In this document: positions 17,178-25,321 of the stretch, piece after piece
Numbering within the stretch: the stretch's first letter is position 1
How the letters are laid out: each line of letters opens with the position of its first letter
Assembly (NCBI GenBank): GCA_937868795.1
Contig: CALMNM010000094.1
Span: 1-63,943, forward strand
From: an uncultured Acholeplasma sp.
GTDB taxonomy: Bacteria; Bacillota_I; Bacilli_A; Acholeplasmatales; Acholeplasmataceae
Direction: 5' to 3'
DNA length: 63,943 nucleotides
The notes under the pieces: generated by a model
What the model was told of the DNA's origin: nothing
Seen by the model: the letters and a program-made list of their open reading frames with translations, nothing else
Databases searched by the model: none
Translations under genes and position numbers: made by a program

Positions 17178-18494
17178 TCAATTCTCCTTGTAGTAGGTAA
17201 GATAAGGAGCATGAGCGATAACTAATTCATCAAATGCCTTTTGGGCAGAAACGATGGAATGGGTCATCGGATGCATTTGTAAAGCAAGCTTAGCTTTTGC
17301 TAGATTTTTTTCATAAATCGCATCAACGAGTAATTCTTCATAGGCTTTCACCTGTTGGATCAGTCCTCTAATTTGTACCGGGAGTTCACCAATATGAACA
17401 GGGATAGGACCATCTTTGGTGATACGACAGGTGATCTCTATCGCACACCCATCAGGTAAGTCTTTGATGTGACCATTATTCACCGTATTGACGACTTGAT
17501 AATCGCGTTTGTCATTATGAATCGAAGAGATGACACTGCAAGCGACGTCTGAATAATACGCGCCGCCCCGTTTTTCAAGTTCCGCTGGTTTTTCTTTAAG
17601 ATTAGGATCTTTGTACTGTTCAAAGAGTCGTTCTTCAATGGCTTTTACGAGTTCAGCACGTGTCTCGTGTTTTTCATATGAATCCATAAATTTCTTAAAC
17701 ATTTCTTCGTAGAAATAATAATATTTCAAATAGGGAGATGGATAACAGCCGAGTTGTTGCATAAATTCATAACTCCAGGCGAGTGGATCAATGTTATTCA
17801 TCGTCATTTGTTTTTCTTTTATGTTGTCCATAATTTCAGGGAGTCGATCTTTCTTGTTATGGAAGACATTTAACACGAAAGAAAGATGGTTTAACCCAGC
17901 AAAAATAGGGACAAGTTTGTCTGCTTTAACATTTAAAACATCAGAGAAATGCATGGTCATATTGATGGGTACATTGCACACGCCAATATAGCGATCAAAC
18001 TCAGCATAACGGAACACCGCTTCTGACACGACACCCGCAGGATTTGTGAAATTAATCAGCCAAGCATGTTCACAAAGTTCTTTCATATCCTTGATGATAT
18101 CAAAGATGATAGGAACCGTACGAAGGGCTTTAAAGACACCACCTGCCCCATTGGTTTCTTGACCGAGCATGCCGTATTTGGCTGGAATACGTTCATCCTT
18201 GATTCTCGCATCGAGTTGTCCTACACGAAATTGTGTGGTGACAAAATCTGCATTAGGAAGGGCTTCTCTGCGATTGAGGGTAAGGTGAATATCAATGGGG
18301 AGATTTGCTTTTTGTACCATACGTCTAGCAAGATTACCAACAATCTCCAATTTTTCTTTACCGGCTTCGATATCGACAAGCCAGATTTCAGCAATCGGCA
18401 ATTCTTCATATCGCTTAATAAATCCTTCGATCAGTTCGGGTGTGTAGGATGAGCCACCACCGATGGTGACAATTTTTAAACCTTGTTTCATCAT
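17178..18494 (-). CDS. GH4 family NAD- and metal-dependent 6-phospho-glycosidase (LicH/CelF-like)
   Basis: 438 residues. N-terminal dinucleotide-binding loop VTIGGGSSYTPELI (9-22), then FRVGQLDARIKDE, GQETNGAGG, INFTNPAG, and the metal ligands of GH4 seen as Cys in GVCNVP (near 172) and His in GLNHLSF (near 200). GH4 enzymes cleave phosphorylated glycosides by an NAD+/Mn2+ oxidation-elimination mechanism, usually 6-phospho-beta-glucosides. In this operon the likely substrate is a 6-phosphorylated amino-sugar disaccharide or MurNAc-6-phosphate derivative, which is inference. ATG at 18494 overlaps the kinase stop as ATGA; a second ATG follows directly. Confidence 0.9.
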   Translation of the reverse strand: MMKQGLKIVTIGGGSSYTPELIEGFIKRYEELPIAEIWLVDIEAGKEKLEIVGNLARRMVQKANLPIDIHLTLNRREALPNADFVTTQFRVGQLDARIKDERIPAKYGMLGQETNGAGGVFKALRTVPIIFDIIKDMKELCEHAWLINFTNPAGVVSEAVFRYAEFDRYIGVCNVPINMTMHFSDVLNVKADKLVPIFAGLNHLSFVLNVFHNKKDRLPEIMDNIKEKQMTMNNIDPLAWSYEFMQQLGCYPSPYLKYYYFYEEMFKKFMDSYEKHETRAELVKAIEERLFEQYKDPNLKEKPAELEKRGGAYYSDVACSVISSIHNDKRDYQVVNTVNNGHIKDLPDGCAIEITCRITKDGPIPVHIGELPVQIRGLIQQVKAYEELLVDAIYEKNLAKAKLALQMHPMTHSIVSAQKAFDELVIAHAPYLTYYKEN

Positions 18495-19462
18495 AATGCG
18501 CCACTCTCCTTGAGATTGTTTTCAATCATCTTGGTTTGTTCGATTTTGAGATGATCAAGTGCACGAAGATACGCACCTACCATCGGAGAATACTTAGGGG
18601 TAATCAAATACGCTTTAGGGACTTCCATCTTGAGAATAGCAAGCATTTGATCTTTAAACCGTTGATTGCCATCTTTGAAGACACGTCCTCCGATGACTAC
18701 AGGAAAAACCTCGTTTTCAGCATGTATTTGCTTGATGACACCTGCAGTCTGATGACCTAAATAGGTCGCGATCTTTTCCAATATCTCTTCACATACCTCA
18801 TCATGTTGATCGGCAAGATCAAAGACTAATCCCGTAATCATCCCGAGCTGTTCTCGAGAAAGGACGTTTTTCGGATAGAGTAAGGGGACCATGGTCTCCA
18901 TGGAATCAAGGTGGAAAAGTTTAGGTATCTCTTGACTTAATTTGGTGGGCTTATAGGACATTTCATCATCACGAAAGGCGAAGTGTAAAGCTTCTCTTGC
19001 GATATCAAGACCGCCCCCATAAATGCCTAATATAAACCCTAAACTTCTAAGAATTGCAGATTGACCATTTTTATGAATGGCTGCTGCATTGGTCCCAGTT
19101 CCAGAGATACAAACAGCTCCATGAGGCTCTTTTAAACCACTTCTTAAGATTAACCATGCATCGTTTTCAAGTGTGAAAGGCACTTGCCCTAATAGATGTT
19201 TCGTTGCACGGTTTAATTTATCAAAATCATCGACGGTATCTGCACCTGTTAATCCCAAATGGGCATAGGTTAGATCTTCTCTTGTGATGCTTAATGCAGC
19301 TAAAGCTTCATCTAGCAACATGTTGATCACTTCTTCGTAGGTATGAATCCCTAAGGATTGATGGGAACATCCTGGACCGATCGTACGATAAAGGATATGA
19401 CCTTCACGGTCAAAAATCCCAAGATCTGTTTTCGTTCCTCCACCATCGATGGCTAAAATCAT
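18491..19462 (-). CDS. BadF/BadG/BcrA-type N-acetylglucosamine/N-acetylmuramic acid kinase (MurK/NagK-like)
   Basis: 323 residues. Phosphate-1 loop LAIDGGGTKTDLGIFD at the N-terminus, LGLTGAD near 88, VCISGTGTNAAAI near 137-149, and YGGGLDIAREAL near 168, as in the actin-like ATPase family that includes human NAGK and Clostridium MurK. The predicted reaction is ATP-dependent 6-phosphorylation of GlcNAc and/or MurNAc in the cytoplasm. It overlaps anmK upstream and the GH4 gene downstream, both by 4 bases, so the two kinases and the hydrolase are probably made together. Substrate preference cannot be read from sequence. Confidence 0.88.
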   Translation of the reverse strand: MILAIDGGGTKTDLGIFDREGHILYRTIGPGCSHQSLGIHTYEEVINMLLDEALAALSITREDLTYAHLGLTGADTVDDFDKLNRATKHLLGQVPFTLENDAWLILRSGLKEPHGAVCISGTGTNAAAIHKNGQSAILRSLGFILGIYGGGLDIAREALHFAFRDDEMSYKPTKLSQEIPKLFHLDSMETMVPLLYPKNVLSREQLGMITGLVFDLADQHDEVCEEILEKIATYLGHQTAGVIKQIHAENEVFPVVIGGRVFKDGNQRFKDQMLAILKMEVPKAYLITPKYSPMVGAYLRALDHLKIEQTKMIENNLKESGAL

Positions 19463-20622
19463 GATATAACCTCTTCTTTATGATAATACGTCACTTGACC
19501 TAAAATCGCTTTTCGTTTCGCGCCTGTAGCACTAAGTAAATTACTCGGGTGTTGATGAAGAGTTTCGTGTCCTAAAATTAAGAATGCTAATGCTTCTTTT
19601 GCATCAGTATGACCACTGATCGCTTCTATGGGTAAGAAGTTCATTTCAGGGAGTTTCTTTTTAAGTTCATTCACTAAAAACTGATTATGCATCCCGCCGC
19701 CAGAGATGATGACTTCGTCGACATTGTGCTTAGGAAGAATGAATGATTTGAATTGTGAGACGATTGAGTTAACCGTAAACATCGATAAGGTATGAATGAT
19801 ATCCTCAGGCTTTTCGTTTTGATATAAGGTGATGAGTTTTTTCGTGTAGTGAACACCAAAGACTTCTCTTCCTGTCGATTTTGGAGGCAACATCGTTAGA
19901 TAGGGATGAGCCATCAATTCGTTCATCAATGCGAAAATGAGTTGTCCAGAGGATGCGATCTTTCCATCTGCATCATAGGAACGTTGATAAAGTGTTTGCA
20001 TAGCCTCATCAATCATCATGTTTCCTGGACCCGTATCAAAGGCGAAGACATCACTTTCTTTCGCATGTTTAGGGATAACGGTCACATTGGAAATGCCACC
20101 GATATTATGCAGAACACGTGTTTTATCTTCTTTCCGATAGAGGATGTAATCGACATAAGGAACAAGCGGTGCACCTACGCCACCTTCGGAGATATCTGCA
20201 TTTCGAAAGTTGGTGATGACCGTTGTCTTCATGATAGATGCTATGGCAGCACCATCACCCAGTTGAAGGGATGAACGCACATACTCTTTACTGTCCTCAT
20301 TGATGTGCCATAGCGTTTGGCCATGGGAACTTACAAAGGCTATTTGTTCAAGAGGAATCCCTTGTTTAGCGCATAATGACTTTGCAGCAAAACCAAAAGC
20401 GTAGCCTAATTCCATATTCAAACTGGTGATTAATTCTAGGCTACAATGCTTGGGATTTAATGCTTCGATGATTTTTCTTTTCAAAAGGGGGTCAAATGGA
20501 AAGGTCTCGAATGCAACGAGTTCAACCGTCGTTGACTTGCCTAAGCCATCGATGGATGCAATAACAACATCGATCCCATCCAATGAGGTGCCACTCATGA
20601 TGCCAACTGCCATGTCCTTCAT
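19459..20622 (-). CDS. anmK: Anhydro-N-acetylmuramic acid kinase AnmK
   Basis: 387 residues from ATG at 20622 (GAGGTGG SD 5 bases upstream; a GTG nine bases earlier overlaps the SD). The signature MAVGIMSGTSLDGIDVVI, SSHGQTLWH, NIGGISNVTVIP, FDTGPGNMMIDE and SGGGMHNQFL are those of AnmK (PF03702). It opens the 1,6-anhydro ring and phosphorylates, giving MurNAc-6-phosphate. First gene of the seven-gene amino-sugar operon, preceded by a promoter with repeated motifs and by the MurR-type regulator gene. No MurQ etherase, NagZ or NamZ is encoded in the window, so the next step after MurNAc-6-P is not visible here. Confidence 0.95.
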   Translation of the reverse strand: MKDMAVGIMSGTSLDGIDVVIASIDGLGKSTTVELVAFETFPFDPLLKRKIIEALNPKHCSLELITSLNMELGYAFGFAAKSLCAKQGIPLEQIAFVSSHGQTLWHINEDSKEYVRSSLQLGDGAAIASIMKTTVITNFRNADISEGGVGAPLVPYVDYILYRKEDKTRVLHNIGGISNVTVIPKHAKESDVFAFDTGPGNMMIDEAMQTLYQRSYDADGKIASSGQLIFALMNELMAHPYLTMLPPKSTGREVFGVHYTKKLITLYQNEKPEDIIHTLSMFTVNSIVSQFKSFILPKHNVDEVIISGGGMHNQFLVNELKKKLPEMNFLPIEAISGHTDAKEALAFLILGHETLHQHPSNLLSATGAKRKAILGQVTYYHKEEVIS

Positions 20623-20645
20623 GACAACCACCTCGATCTACCTCT

Positions 20646-20697
20646 ATTATAAAACAACCGTAGGTTAACCGTAAGTTTTGTTCAACGTTATGGTTGA
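20646..20697 (-). promoter_or_regulatory. anmK operon promoter with AACCGTA direct repeats and a TCAAC/GTTGA dyad
   Basis: Minus strand: -10 TATAAT (20651-20646), 17-base spacer, weak -35 TTACGG (20674-20669). The 7-mer AACCGTA occurs twice (20656-20662 and 20667-20673), 11 bases apart, one helical turn, between and over the promoter elements. Upstream lies TCAAC-N6-GTTGA (20682-20697). These are candidate binding sites for the RpiR-type regulator encoded next door. Confidence 0.55.
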
Positions 20698-20732
20698 TTT
20701 TTTCAATTATGAGAAAAAACACCTCATTCATG

Positions 20733-20757
20733 AAAAAACGCATGAGATTCATGCGCT
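20733..20757 (-). terminator. Terminator of the murR-type gene
   Basis: Minus-strand stem CGCATGA-ATC-TCATGCG (20755-20739), extended by A/T pairs, followed by TTTTTT; it begins a few bases after the stop codon at 20763. Confidence 0.9.
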
Positions 20758-20762
20758 TTAGG

Positions 20763-21608
20763 TTAACGTTTAAATTTTTTGAATGTTTTGTACGTCATCT
20801 CAAGGGTTCGTACCGAACGATCGATGTCGGTATATGCACAATGGGCGAATAAAGCATCCACAACACACATCTGAGAAATACGTGAGGTCATCGCACCACT
20901 TCTAAATTCACCTTCTAATGATGAGGTGTATAACACGATATCAGATAAATCCGCTAAAATGGAAGATCCCAATTTGGTAATGGAAATAATCTTGGCTTTA
21001 TTTTCTCTCGCCAAAAGTGCTGCACTGACGATTTCTTTGGTTTTCCCTGAGTTTGAAATAAAGATAATGACATCTTTTTGATTGATAAATGACGCATCGA
21101 CAAGCTGTTCATGAGACTCACCTTGGGCGATACAAAACTTATTGATACGTCTTAGTTTCATCTCTAAATCTTTGCAGACAAGATAGGAAGATCCTTTACC
21201 AAAAATGAGAATTTTCCGTGCACTCATGATGAGCTCAGCGGCTTGTTTTGTAATCTCTTCATCATAGAGTTTCAATGTATCTTCCAAGACGCGAATGTTA
21301 TTTTCAATGGCACTGCGACCGCAGTGTTCATCACGACCTAAAATAACATCAACATATTCTTTATTTTCGGGAATTTCAACTTTGGCATTCGCTAAGATAA
21401 AATCTATTTTAAAATCTTTGAACCCTTTATACCCTAATTTTTTGCACATCCGTACCACAGATGCAGGAGAGGTATACGCGGCTTCAGCAATTTTTTCCAC
21501 ACTAAAATCTTTAATCGTTTCTTTATTTTCAATCAGGTAGTCCAAAACAACACGTTCTGCCATGCTGAGTTCTTCTTTATACTTAAGCATATTTAGCATC
21601 ACGCTCAT
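20763..21608 (-). CDS. murR: RpiR/MurR family transcriptional regulator (HTH + SIS)
   Basis: 281 residues, ATG at 21608 with GAGGTGA 7 bases upstream. N-terminal RpiR winged-helix HTH (about 1-77; FSVEKIAEAAYTSPASVVRMCKKLGYKGFKDF) and a SIS sugar-phosphate isomerase domain (about 110-250; KILIFGKGSSYLVCKD, DVIIFISNSGKTKEIV). SIS domains of this family sense sugar phosphates, MurNAc-6-P in E. coli MurR. Being next to and co-oriented with the anmK operon, it probably controls that operon in response to MurNAc-6-P or GlcNAc-6-P; the effector is inferred from context. Separate transcription unit, with a terminator after it. Confidence 0.88.
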   Translation of the reverse strand: MSVMLNMLKYKEELSMAERVVLDYLIENKETIKDFSVEKIAEAAYTSPASVVRMCKKLGYKGFKDFKIDFILANAKVEIPENKEYVDVILGRDEHCGRSAIENNIRVLEDTLKLYDEEITKQAAELIMSARKILIFGKGSSYLVCKDLEMKLRRINKFCIAQGESHEQLVDASFINQKDVIIFISNSGKTKEIVSAALLARENKAKIISITKLGSSILADLSDIVLYTSSLEGEFRSGAMTSRISQMCVVDALFAHCAYTDIDRSVRTLEMTYKTFKKFKR

Positions 21609-21641
21609 CCAATCACCTCACCAACGAAATCTTGCAAGACT

Positions 21642-21647
21642 ATTATA
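21642..21647 (-). promoter_or_regulatory. Putative -10 box of the murR-type gene
   Basis: TATAAT on the minus strand, 34 bases before the ATG at 21608. No convincing -35 hexamer at the right distance. Confidence 0.45.
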
Positions 21648-21702
21648 TCATTGTTTATCTGTTTTTACCTATAGTAAATGTATGCGCTTTACTTCTTCTA
21701 AC

Positions 21703-21734
21703 AAAAGATGGCAAGCCATCGCCTGCCATCTTTT
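21703..21734 (-). terminator. Terminator of the lactate dehydrogenase-Etf operon
   Basis: Perfect 11-bp stem AAAAGATGGCA (21703-21713) / TGCCATCTTTT (21724-21734) with 10-base loop, 46 bases after the glcD stop at 21780; the 3' arm ends in TTTT on the minus strand. Confidence 0.85.
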
Positions 21735-21779
21735 GGATGGGATTATCCATCATTTTGAAAGGAAAAAAATGAATGTCCT

Positions 21780-23177
21780 TTAGATGACTTTTCCGGGATT
21801 TAAAAGATGCTTGGGGTCAAACGATGCTTTAATTCCACGCATGATGTTAAGTTGCGTTTCCCCAAGTTGCTTTTTCATATATTCTCTTTTAGCAAACCCG
21901 ATGCCGTGTTCACCGGACACAAGTCCACCATAAGAGAATGCCTTTTCATAAAGCGCATTAAAACCTACTTTTAATTTTTCATGCCATGTGTGATCATCCA
22001 TGTGATCTTTACAAAAATAGATATGGAGATTCCCATCACCGACATGACCAAAATAGGGGATTCTAATGTCGAGTTGTTTGGCAACATCACGAACGTAATT
22101 TAAGAAATTGGCAATATTGGATCGTGGGAGAACGACATCGCACTCATCGATTTCAGACGTGGATGCCTTAATCGCTTCAAGAAAACCACCACGAACCGTC
22201 CATACGCTCTTTCTTCGCTCCTCGGTATCGACTAAAAATACATCAAGTGCATGATATTTGTCCATACATAGTGCACTCGCGGTTTCAATATCTTCATCGA
22301 TCGCTTTTTCGTTATTTCCATCATAACTGATGAGAAGATATGCTTCATAATTGTTATGCGGAATCTTTTTGCCTAAAAACTCTTCAGAGTATTGTAGTGA
22401 TTGCTTTTCTAAGAATTCGAGTGCTGTAGGGAGCACATGATGCATGATCAGTTGTGGCGCAGCAGCAATCGCATCTTCTCTTGAAGCAAATGGCACGAGT
22501 AAGCTTACCGTTTTCTTAGGTTTGGGAATCAGCTTGAGCGTTGCTTCAACAATAATTCCCAACGTTCCTTCACTTCCGATGATTAAATCTTTCAGTCCGT
22601 ATCCAGTTGAGTTTTTAACGACTTTACCTCCGAATGTGACCATCTCGCCCGTGGGAAGCACTACTTCGAGTCCTCGAACCCAGTCACGGGTGACGCCATA
22701 TTTGATGGCGCGCATACCGCCTGCATTAGTGGAAATATTTCCCCCAATGGTTGCGGATTTTTCCCCTGGATCTGGGGCGTAGAACAGGTTTTCTTTTTCG
22801 ACGTGTTCATAGATATCCATCAATAAAACACCGGGTTCGACGCGAAGTGTCAAATTGGTTTTATCTAATTCAATGATACGGTTCATCCCTGAGACATCAA
22901 GAAGGATTCCGCCATAGATGGGGACGCAGGCACCCACAAGACCTGTACCACTGCCACGAACGGTGACAGGAATGGTATGTTCATAGGCATACGTCATGAT
23001 TTTAGCCACTTCGTATTTATCTTTGACTTTCACATGAACTTCTGGCATATGATGGACAGTTTGGAGTTCATCATGGGCATAGTCGTGTTCGATGGCACTA
23101 TCTGTAAATAGTGATTCTTGTCCAACGATTGATTTTAGTGCTTCAATGTCTTTAGGTTCAATTTTATGGTAGTTCAT
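21780..23177 (-). CDS. glcD: FAD-binding D-lactate/glycolate dehydrogenase, GlcD/LctD-like
   Basis: 465 residues from ATG at 23177 (SD AGGTG; overlaps etfA stop as ATGA). FAD_binding_4 domain: PVTVRGSGTGLVGACVPIYG (near 67-86), PDPGEKSATIGGNISTNAGG and YGVTRDWVRGLEVVLP, then FAD-linked oxidase C domain with PYFGHVGDGNLHIYF (His pair near 390) and GLVSGEHGIGFAKREYM. Encoded with EtfA and EtfB, it matches the Acetobacterium woodii LctD-LctBC complex, in which electron bifurcation lets NAD+ oxidise lactate using reduced ferredoxin. Substrate could also be another 2-hydroxy acid. Confidence 0.9.
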   Translation of the reverse strand: MNYHKIEPKDIEALKSIVGQESLFTDSAIEHDYAHDELQTVHHMPEVHVKVKDKYEVAKIMTYAYEHTIPVTVRGSGTGLVGACVPIYGGILLDVSGMNRIIELDKTNLTLRVEPGVLLMDIYEHVEKENLFYAPDPGEKSATIGGNISTNAGGMRAIKYGVTRDWVRGLEVVLPTGEMVTFGGKVVKNSTGYGLKDLIIGSEGTLGIIVEATLKLIPKPKKTVSLLVPFASREDAIAAAPQLIMHHVLPTALEFLEKQSLQYSEEFLGKKIPHNNYEAYLLISYDGNNEKAIDEDIETASALCMDKYHALDVFLVDTEERRKSVWTVRGGFLEAIKASTSEIDECDVVLPRSNIANFLNYVRDVAKQLDIRIPYFGHVGDGNLHIYFCKDHMDDHTWHEKLKVGFNALYEKAFSYGGLVSGEHGIGFAKREYMKKQLGETQLNIMRGIKASFDPKHLLNPGKVI

Positions 23178-24373
23178 ACATTCACCTGCCATATCTTATC
23201 AATTAACTTATTCAATTCTGGCAAAACCTCATAAAGGTCTCCAACAAGGCTGTAATGACTAATATCAAAGAGCTTATTATGCTCATCTTGATTCACCGAG
23301 ATGATCAAATCCGCTTCTTTCATCCCCTCGATGTATTGAACTGCACCACTGATGCCAAGATTGATGATTAATTTTGGTTTAACAGTTCTTCCAGAGAGGC
23401 CGATTTGGTGTTTCGCATCAAACCAACCATTTTCAATCAGTGGACGGGTACAAGCCACTTGAGCATCAAGTTTTTTAACTAGGGGTTCAATCAAGGCTAA
23501 GTCTTTTTCTTTTTTAAATGCTCGTCCAACGGCGATGATGACATCCGCTTCAGAAATATCTTTGACTTGAGGTTTATCTAAACGACTGAGTAGATGAATA
23601 CGATCAGGAAGATCAATGCCATCAATGGACTCATGCGAGATTGTGCCATGGGGGATTTCTTTTTCAGGGAGTTTGAACATTTTATAACGTATGGTCGCGA
23701 GTTGAGGTCGATGGTTTGGTGTGTTGATCTTCGCCATGATATTCCCCCCAAAAGCGGGTCTGATTTGGAGGAGATCACCATCTTCTTTGATATCAAGCAT
23801 CGTACAGTCGGCTGTTAATCCTGTTTTTAATCGGGCAGCGATACGTGGAGCAAATGATCTTCCAAAAGGGGTTGAACCCAATAGAATCACGTTATTTTGA
23901 TATTTTTTGAAAAAGGCTTCAACCACACGGGCATAACGTTCGACATTAAATGTCTCAAGTGCTTCATGATCATAGACAAAAACTTGATCCACACCATACG
24001 ATAAGACTTGCTCTGCGATATGATCGACACGATGACCCACAAGTAAGGCATATACAGGTTCTTTTGTCTTCTTGGCAAGTTCTTTTGCTTTACCAATGAG
24101 TTCAAAGGAGACGTTATGAGCGATGCGTTGATGGTGCTCGATATAGACGGTGATGCCTTTATATTTACTTTTATCAACGGAAGGCTTGACGGTTTCGACG
24201 AGTTCACAAACCCCTTCAGGTCCTTTTTTCACACATACTTTACAGATCTTGCACGAAGCGTTGATGGAAAGATACGCATCTTGATAATCAAATGCGTTAA
24301 AAGGACATAGATCGATGAGTTTTTTCGCAACCTCAGGGGTTACTTTGTTGTTATTGACTTTAATGTATGCCAT
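23174..24373 (-). CDS. etfA: Electron transfer flavoprotein alpha subunit with N-terminal Fe-S motif
   Basis: 399 residues. The first ~50 residues form a short ferredoxin-like extension: CPFNAFDY (Cys23) and CKICKVCVKKGPEGVCE, giving Cys spacing for one [4Fe-4S] cluster. The ETF alpha/beta domain follows (about 75-250; GSTPFGRSFAPRIAARLKTGLTADCT) and the FAD domain (about 270-390; VGRAFKKEKDL, GLSGRTVKPKLIINLGISGAVQY, ISVNQDEHNKLFDISHYSLVGD). Such Fe-S-containing EtfA proteins occur in bifurcating lactate dehydrogenase complexes. Ten bases downstream of etfB and overlapping glcD. Confidence 0.93.
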   Translation of the reverse strand: MAYIKVNNNKVTPEVAKKLIDLCPFNAFDYQDAYLSINASCKICKVCVKKGPEGVCELVETVKPSVDKSKYKGITVYIEHHQRIAHNVSFELIGKAKELAKKTKEPVYALLVGHRVDHIAEQVLSYGVDQVFVYDHEALETFNVERYARVVEAFFKKYQNNVILLGSTPFGRSFAPRIAARLKTGLTADCTMLDIKEDGDLLQIRPAFGGNIMAKINTPNHRPQLATIRYKMFKLPEKEIPHGTISHESIDGIDLPDRIHLLSRLDKPQVKDISEADVIIAVGRAFKKEKDLALIEPLVKKLDAQVACTRPLIENGWFDAKHQIGLSGRTVKPKLIINLGISGAVQYIEGMKEADLIISVNQDEHNKLFDISHYSLVGDLYEVLPELNKLIDKIWQVNV

Positions 24374-24383
24374 ACGTATTCAC

Positions 24384-25175
24384 CTAAAGATAACGATTGT
24401 CTTTTAAGACAGCAAAAAATGCGTCGGCTAGATCACGTTTCGTCCCACGAACAAGTTTCGTTTCGGTTCGTTTTTGGGGTGGAAAGATTTCATCGACCTG
24501 CGTGGGTGATCCAGATAAACCATAATGTTCAGGATTTTGATCATCAAGATCCTTAAGGGAGACCATTTTAATCAAAGTATCCTTCATGAGTCGCTTTCTC
24601 TTAAAAGAAGGAAGCCTTGGTGTGTTCATCCCTTTATCAATCGTGAGTAAACACGGGGTATCAATTTCAATAATTTCTTCATACTCATCGAATACGGATC
24701 GTACGATTAATGAATGCGTTTTAACTTCAATGATTTCTTTGACATATGGGGTATGAGGGATTCCTAAAAACTCCGCGATTTCAGGACCCACTTGTGCGGT
24801 ATCGCCATCGGTCGTTTGTTTGCCACAAATGATGACATCATAAGATCCAATATGCGTGATCAGTTGACTTAACGTGTATGAGGTTGCTAACACATCAGCA
24901 CCAGCAAAGCGACGATCACTGATTAATGTCCCAGCATCTGCACCCATGTAGATAGCTTCATAAAGAACTTGACTTGCTGCGGGTGGCCCCATAGAGATCG
25001 CATGAACAAAAGACTCAGCAGAACGTTCTTTGAGTTCGAACGAAGCTTCGAGTGCATAAAGATCATAAGGATTCATTTTGACGTTGTTCCCATCTCTGAT
25101 GAGTACCCCGGTTTTGGGATCGACTTGGACATTGGAGGATGCGGGAACTTGCTTAATGCAGGTAATAATTTTCAT
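24384..25175 (-). CDS. etfB: Electron transfer flavoprotein beta subunit
   Basis: 263 residues, ATG at 25175 with AGAGG 7 bases upstream. ITCIKQVP at the N-terminus, MNPYDLYALEASFELKE, YMGADAGTLISDR, IICGKQTTDGDTAQVGPEIAEFLG and TPCLLTIDKGMNTPRLPS are the usual EtfB signatures including the AMP/FAD-binding loop. First gene of the etfB-etfA-glcD operon. The promoter region (25176-25290) contains a TTATC-ATA-GATAA dyad at 25214-25226 but no clear consensus promoter. Confidence 0.95.
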   Translation of the reverse strand: MKIITCIKQVPASSNVQVDPKTGVLIRDGNNVKMNPYDLYALEASFELKERSAESFVHAISMGPPAASQVLYEAIYMGADAGTLISDRRFAGADVLATSYTLSQLITHIGSYDVIICGKQTTDGDTAQVGPEIAEFLGIPHTPYVKEIIEVKTHSLIVRSVFDEYEEIIEIDTPCLLTIDKGMNTPRLPSFKRKRLMKDTLIKMVSLKDLDDQNPEHYGLSGSPTQVDEIFPPQKRTETKLVRGTKRDLADAFFAVLKDNRYL

Positions 25176-25290
25176 AAGTAAACCTCTAGATGAAAGAATG
25201 TCTCACTATAAACTTATCATAGATAACGAAACTTGAATAGAGTTTCCAAGATTTGCCCTTTGTTTTTTCAAGTTTCGTAAAATATGTTCG

Positions 25291-25321
25291 TATAAAAAAG
25301 AAAAAAGCCAAGGCGGCTTTT
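25291..25321 (-). terminator. Terminator of the kinase/PIG-L operon
   Basis: Minus strand AAAAGCC-GCCTT-GGCTTTT (25321-25303) followed by TTCTTTTTTATAC; the stem includes part of the TAA stop of the deacetylase gene. Confidence 0.9.

Noticed and set aside
12116-20622. Possible UGA-as-tryptophan code (Mollicutes code 4)
   Set aside because: Many genes end in TGA within ATGA overlaps and downstream frames start exactly there; proteins keep normal lengths with UGG for Trp. Standard code.
22444-22782. Long plus-strand open frame opposite glcD (and similar ones at 57009-57368, 18066-18452, 19906-20274)
   Set aside because: Antisense to strongly conserved enzyme genes, no SD, low-complexity translations; shadows of codon bias.
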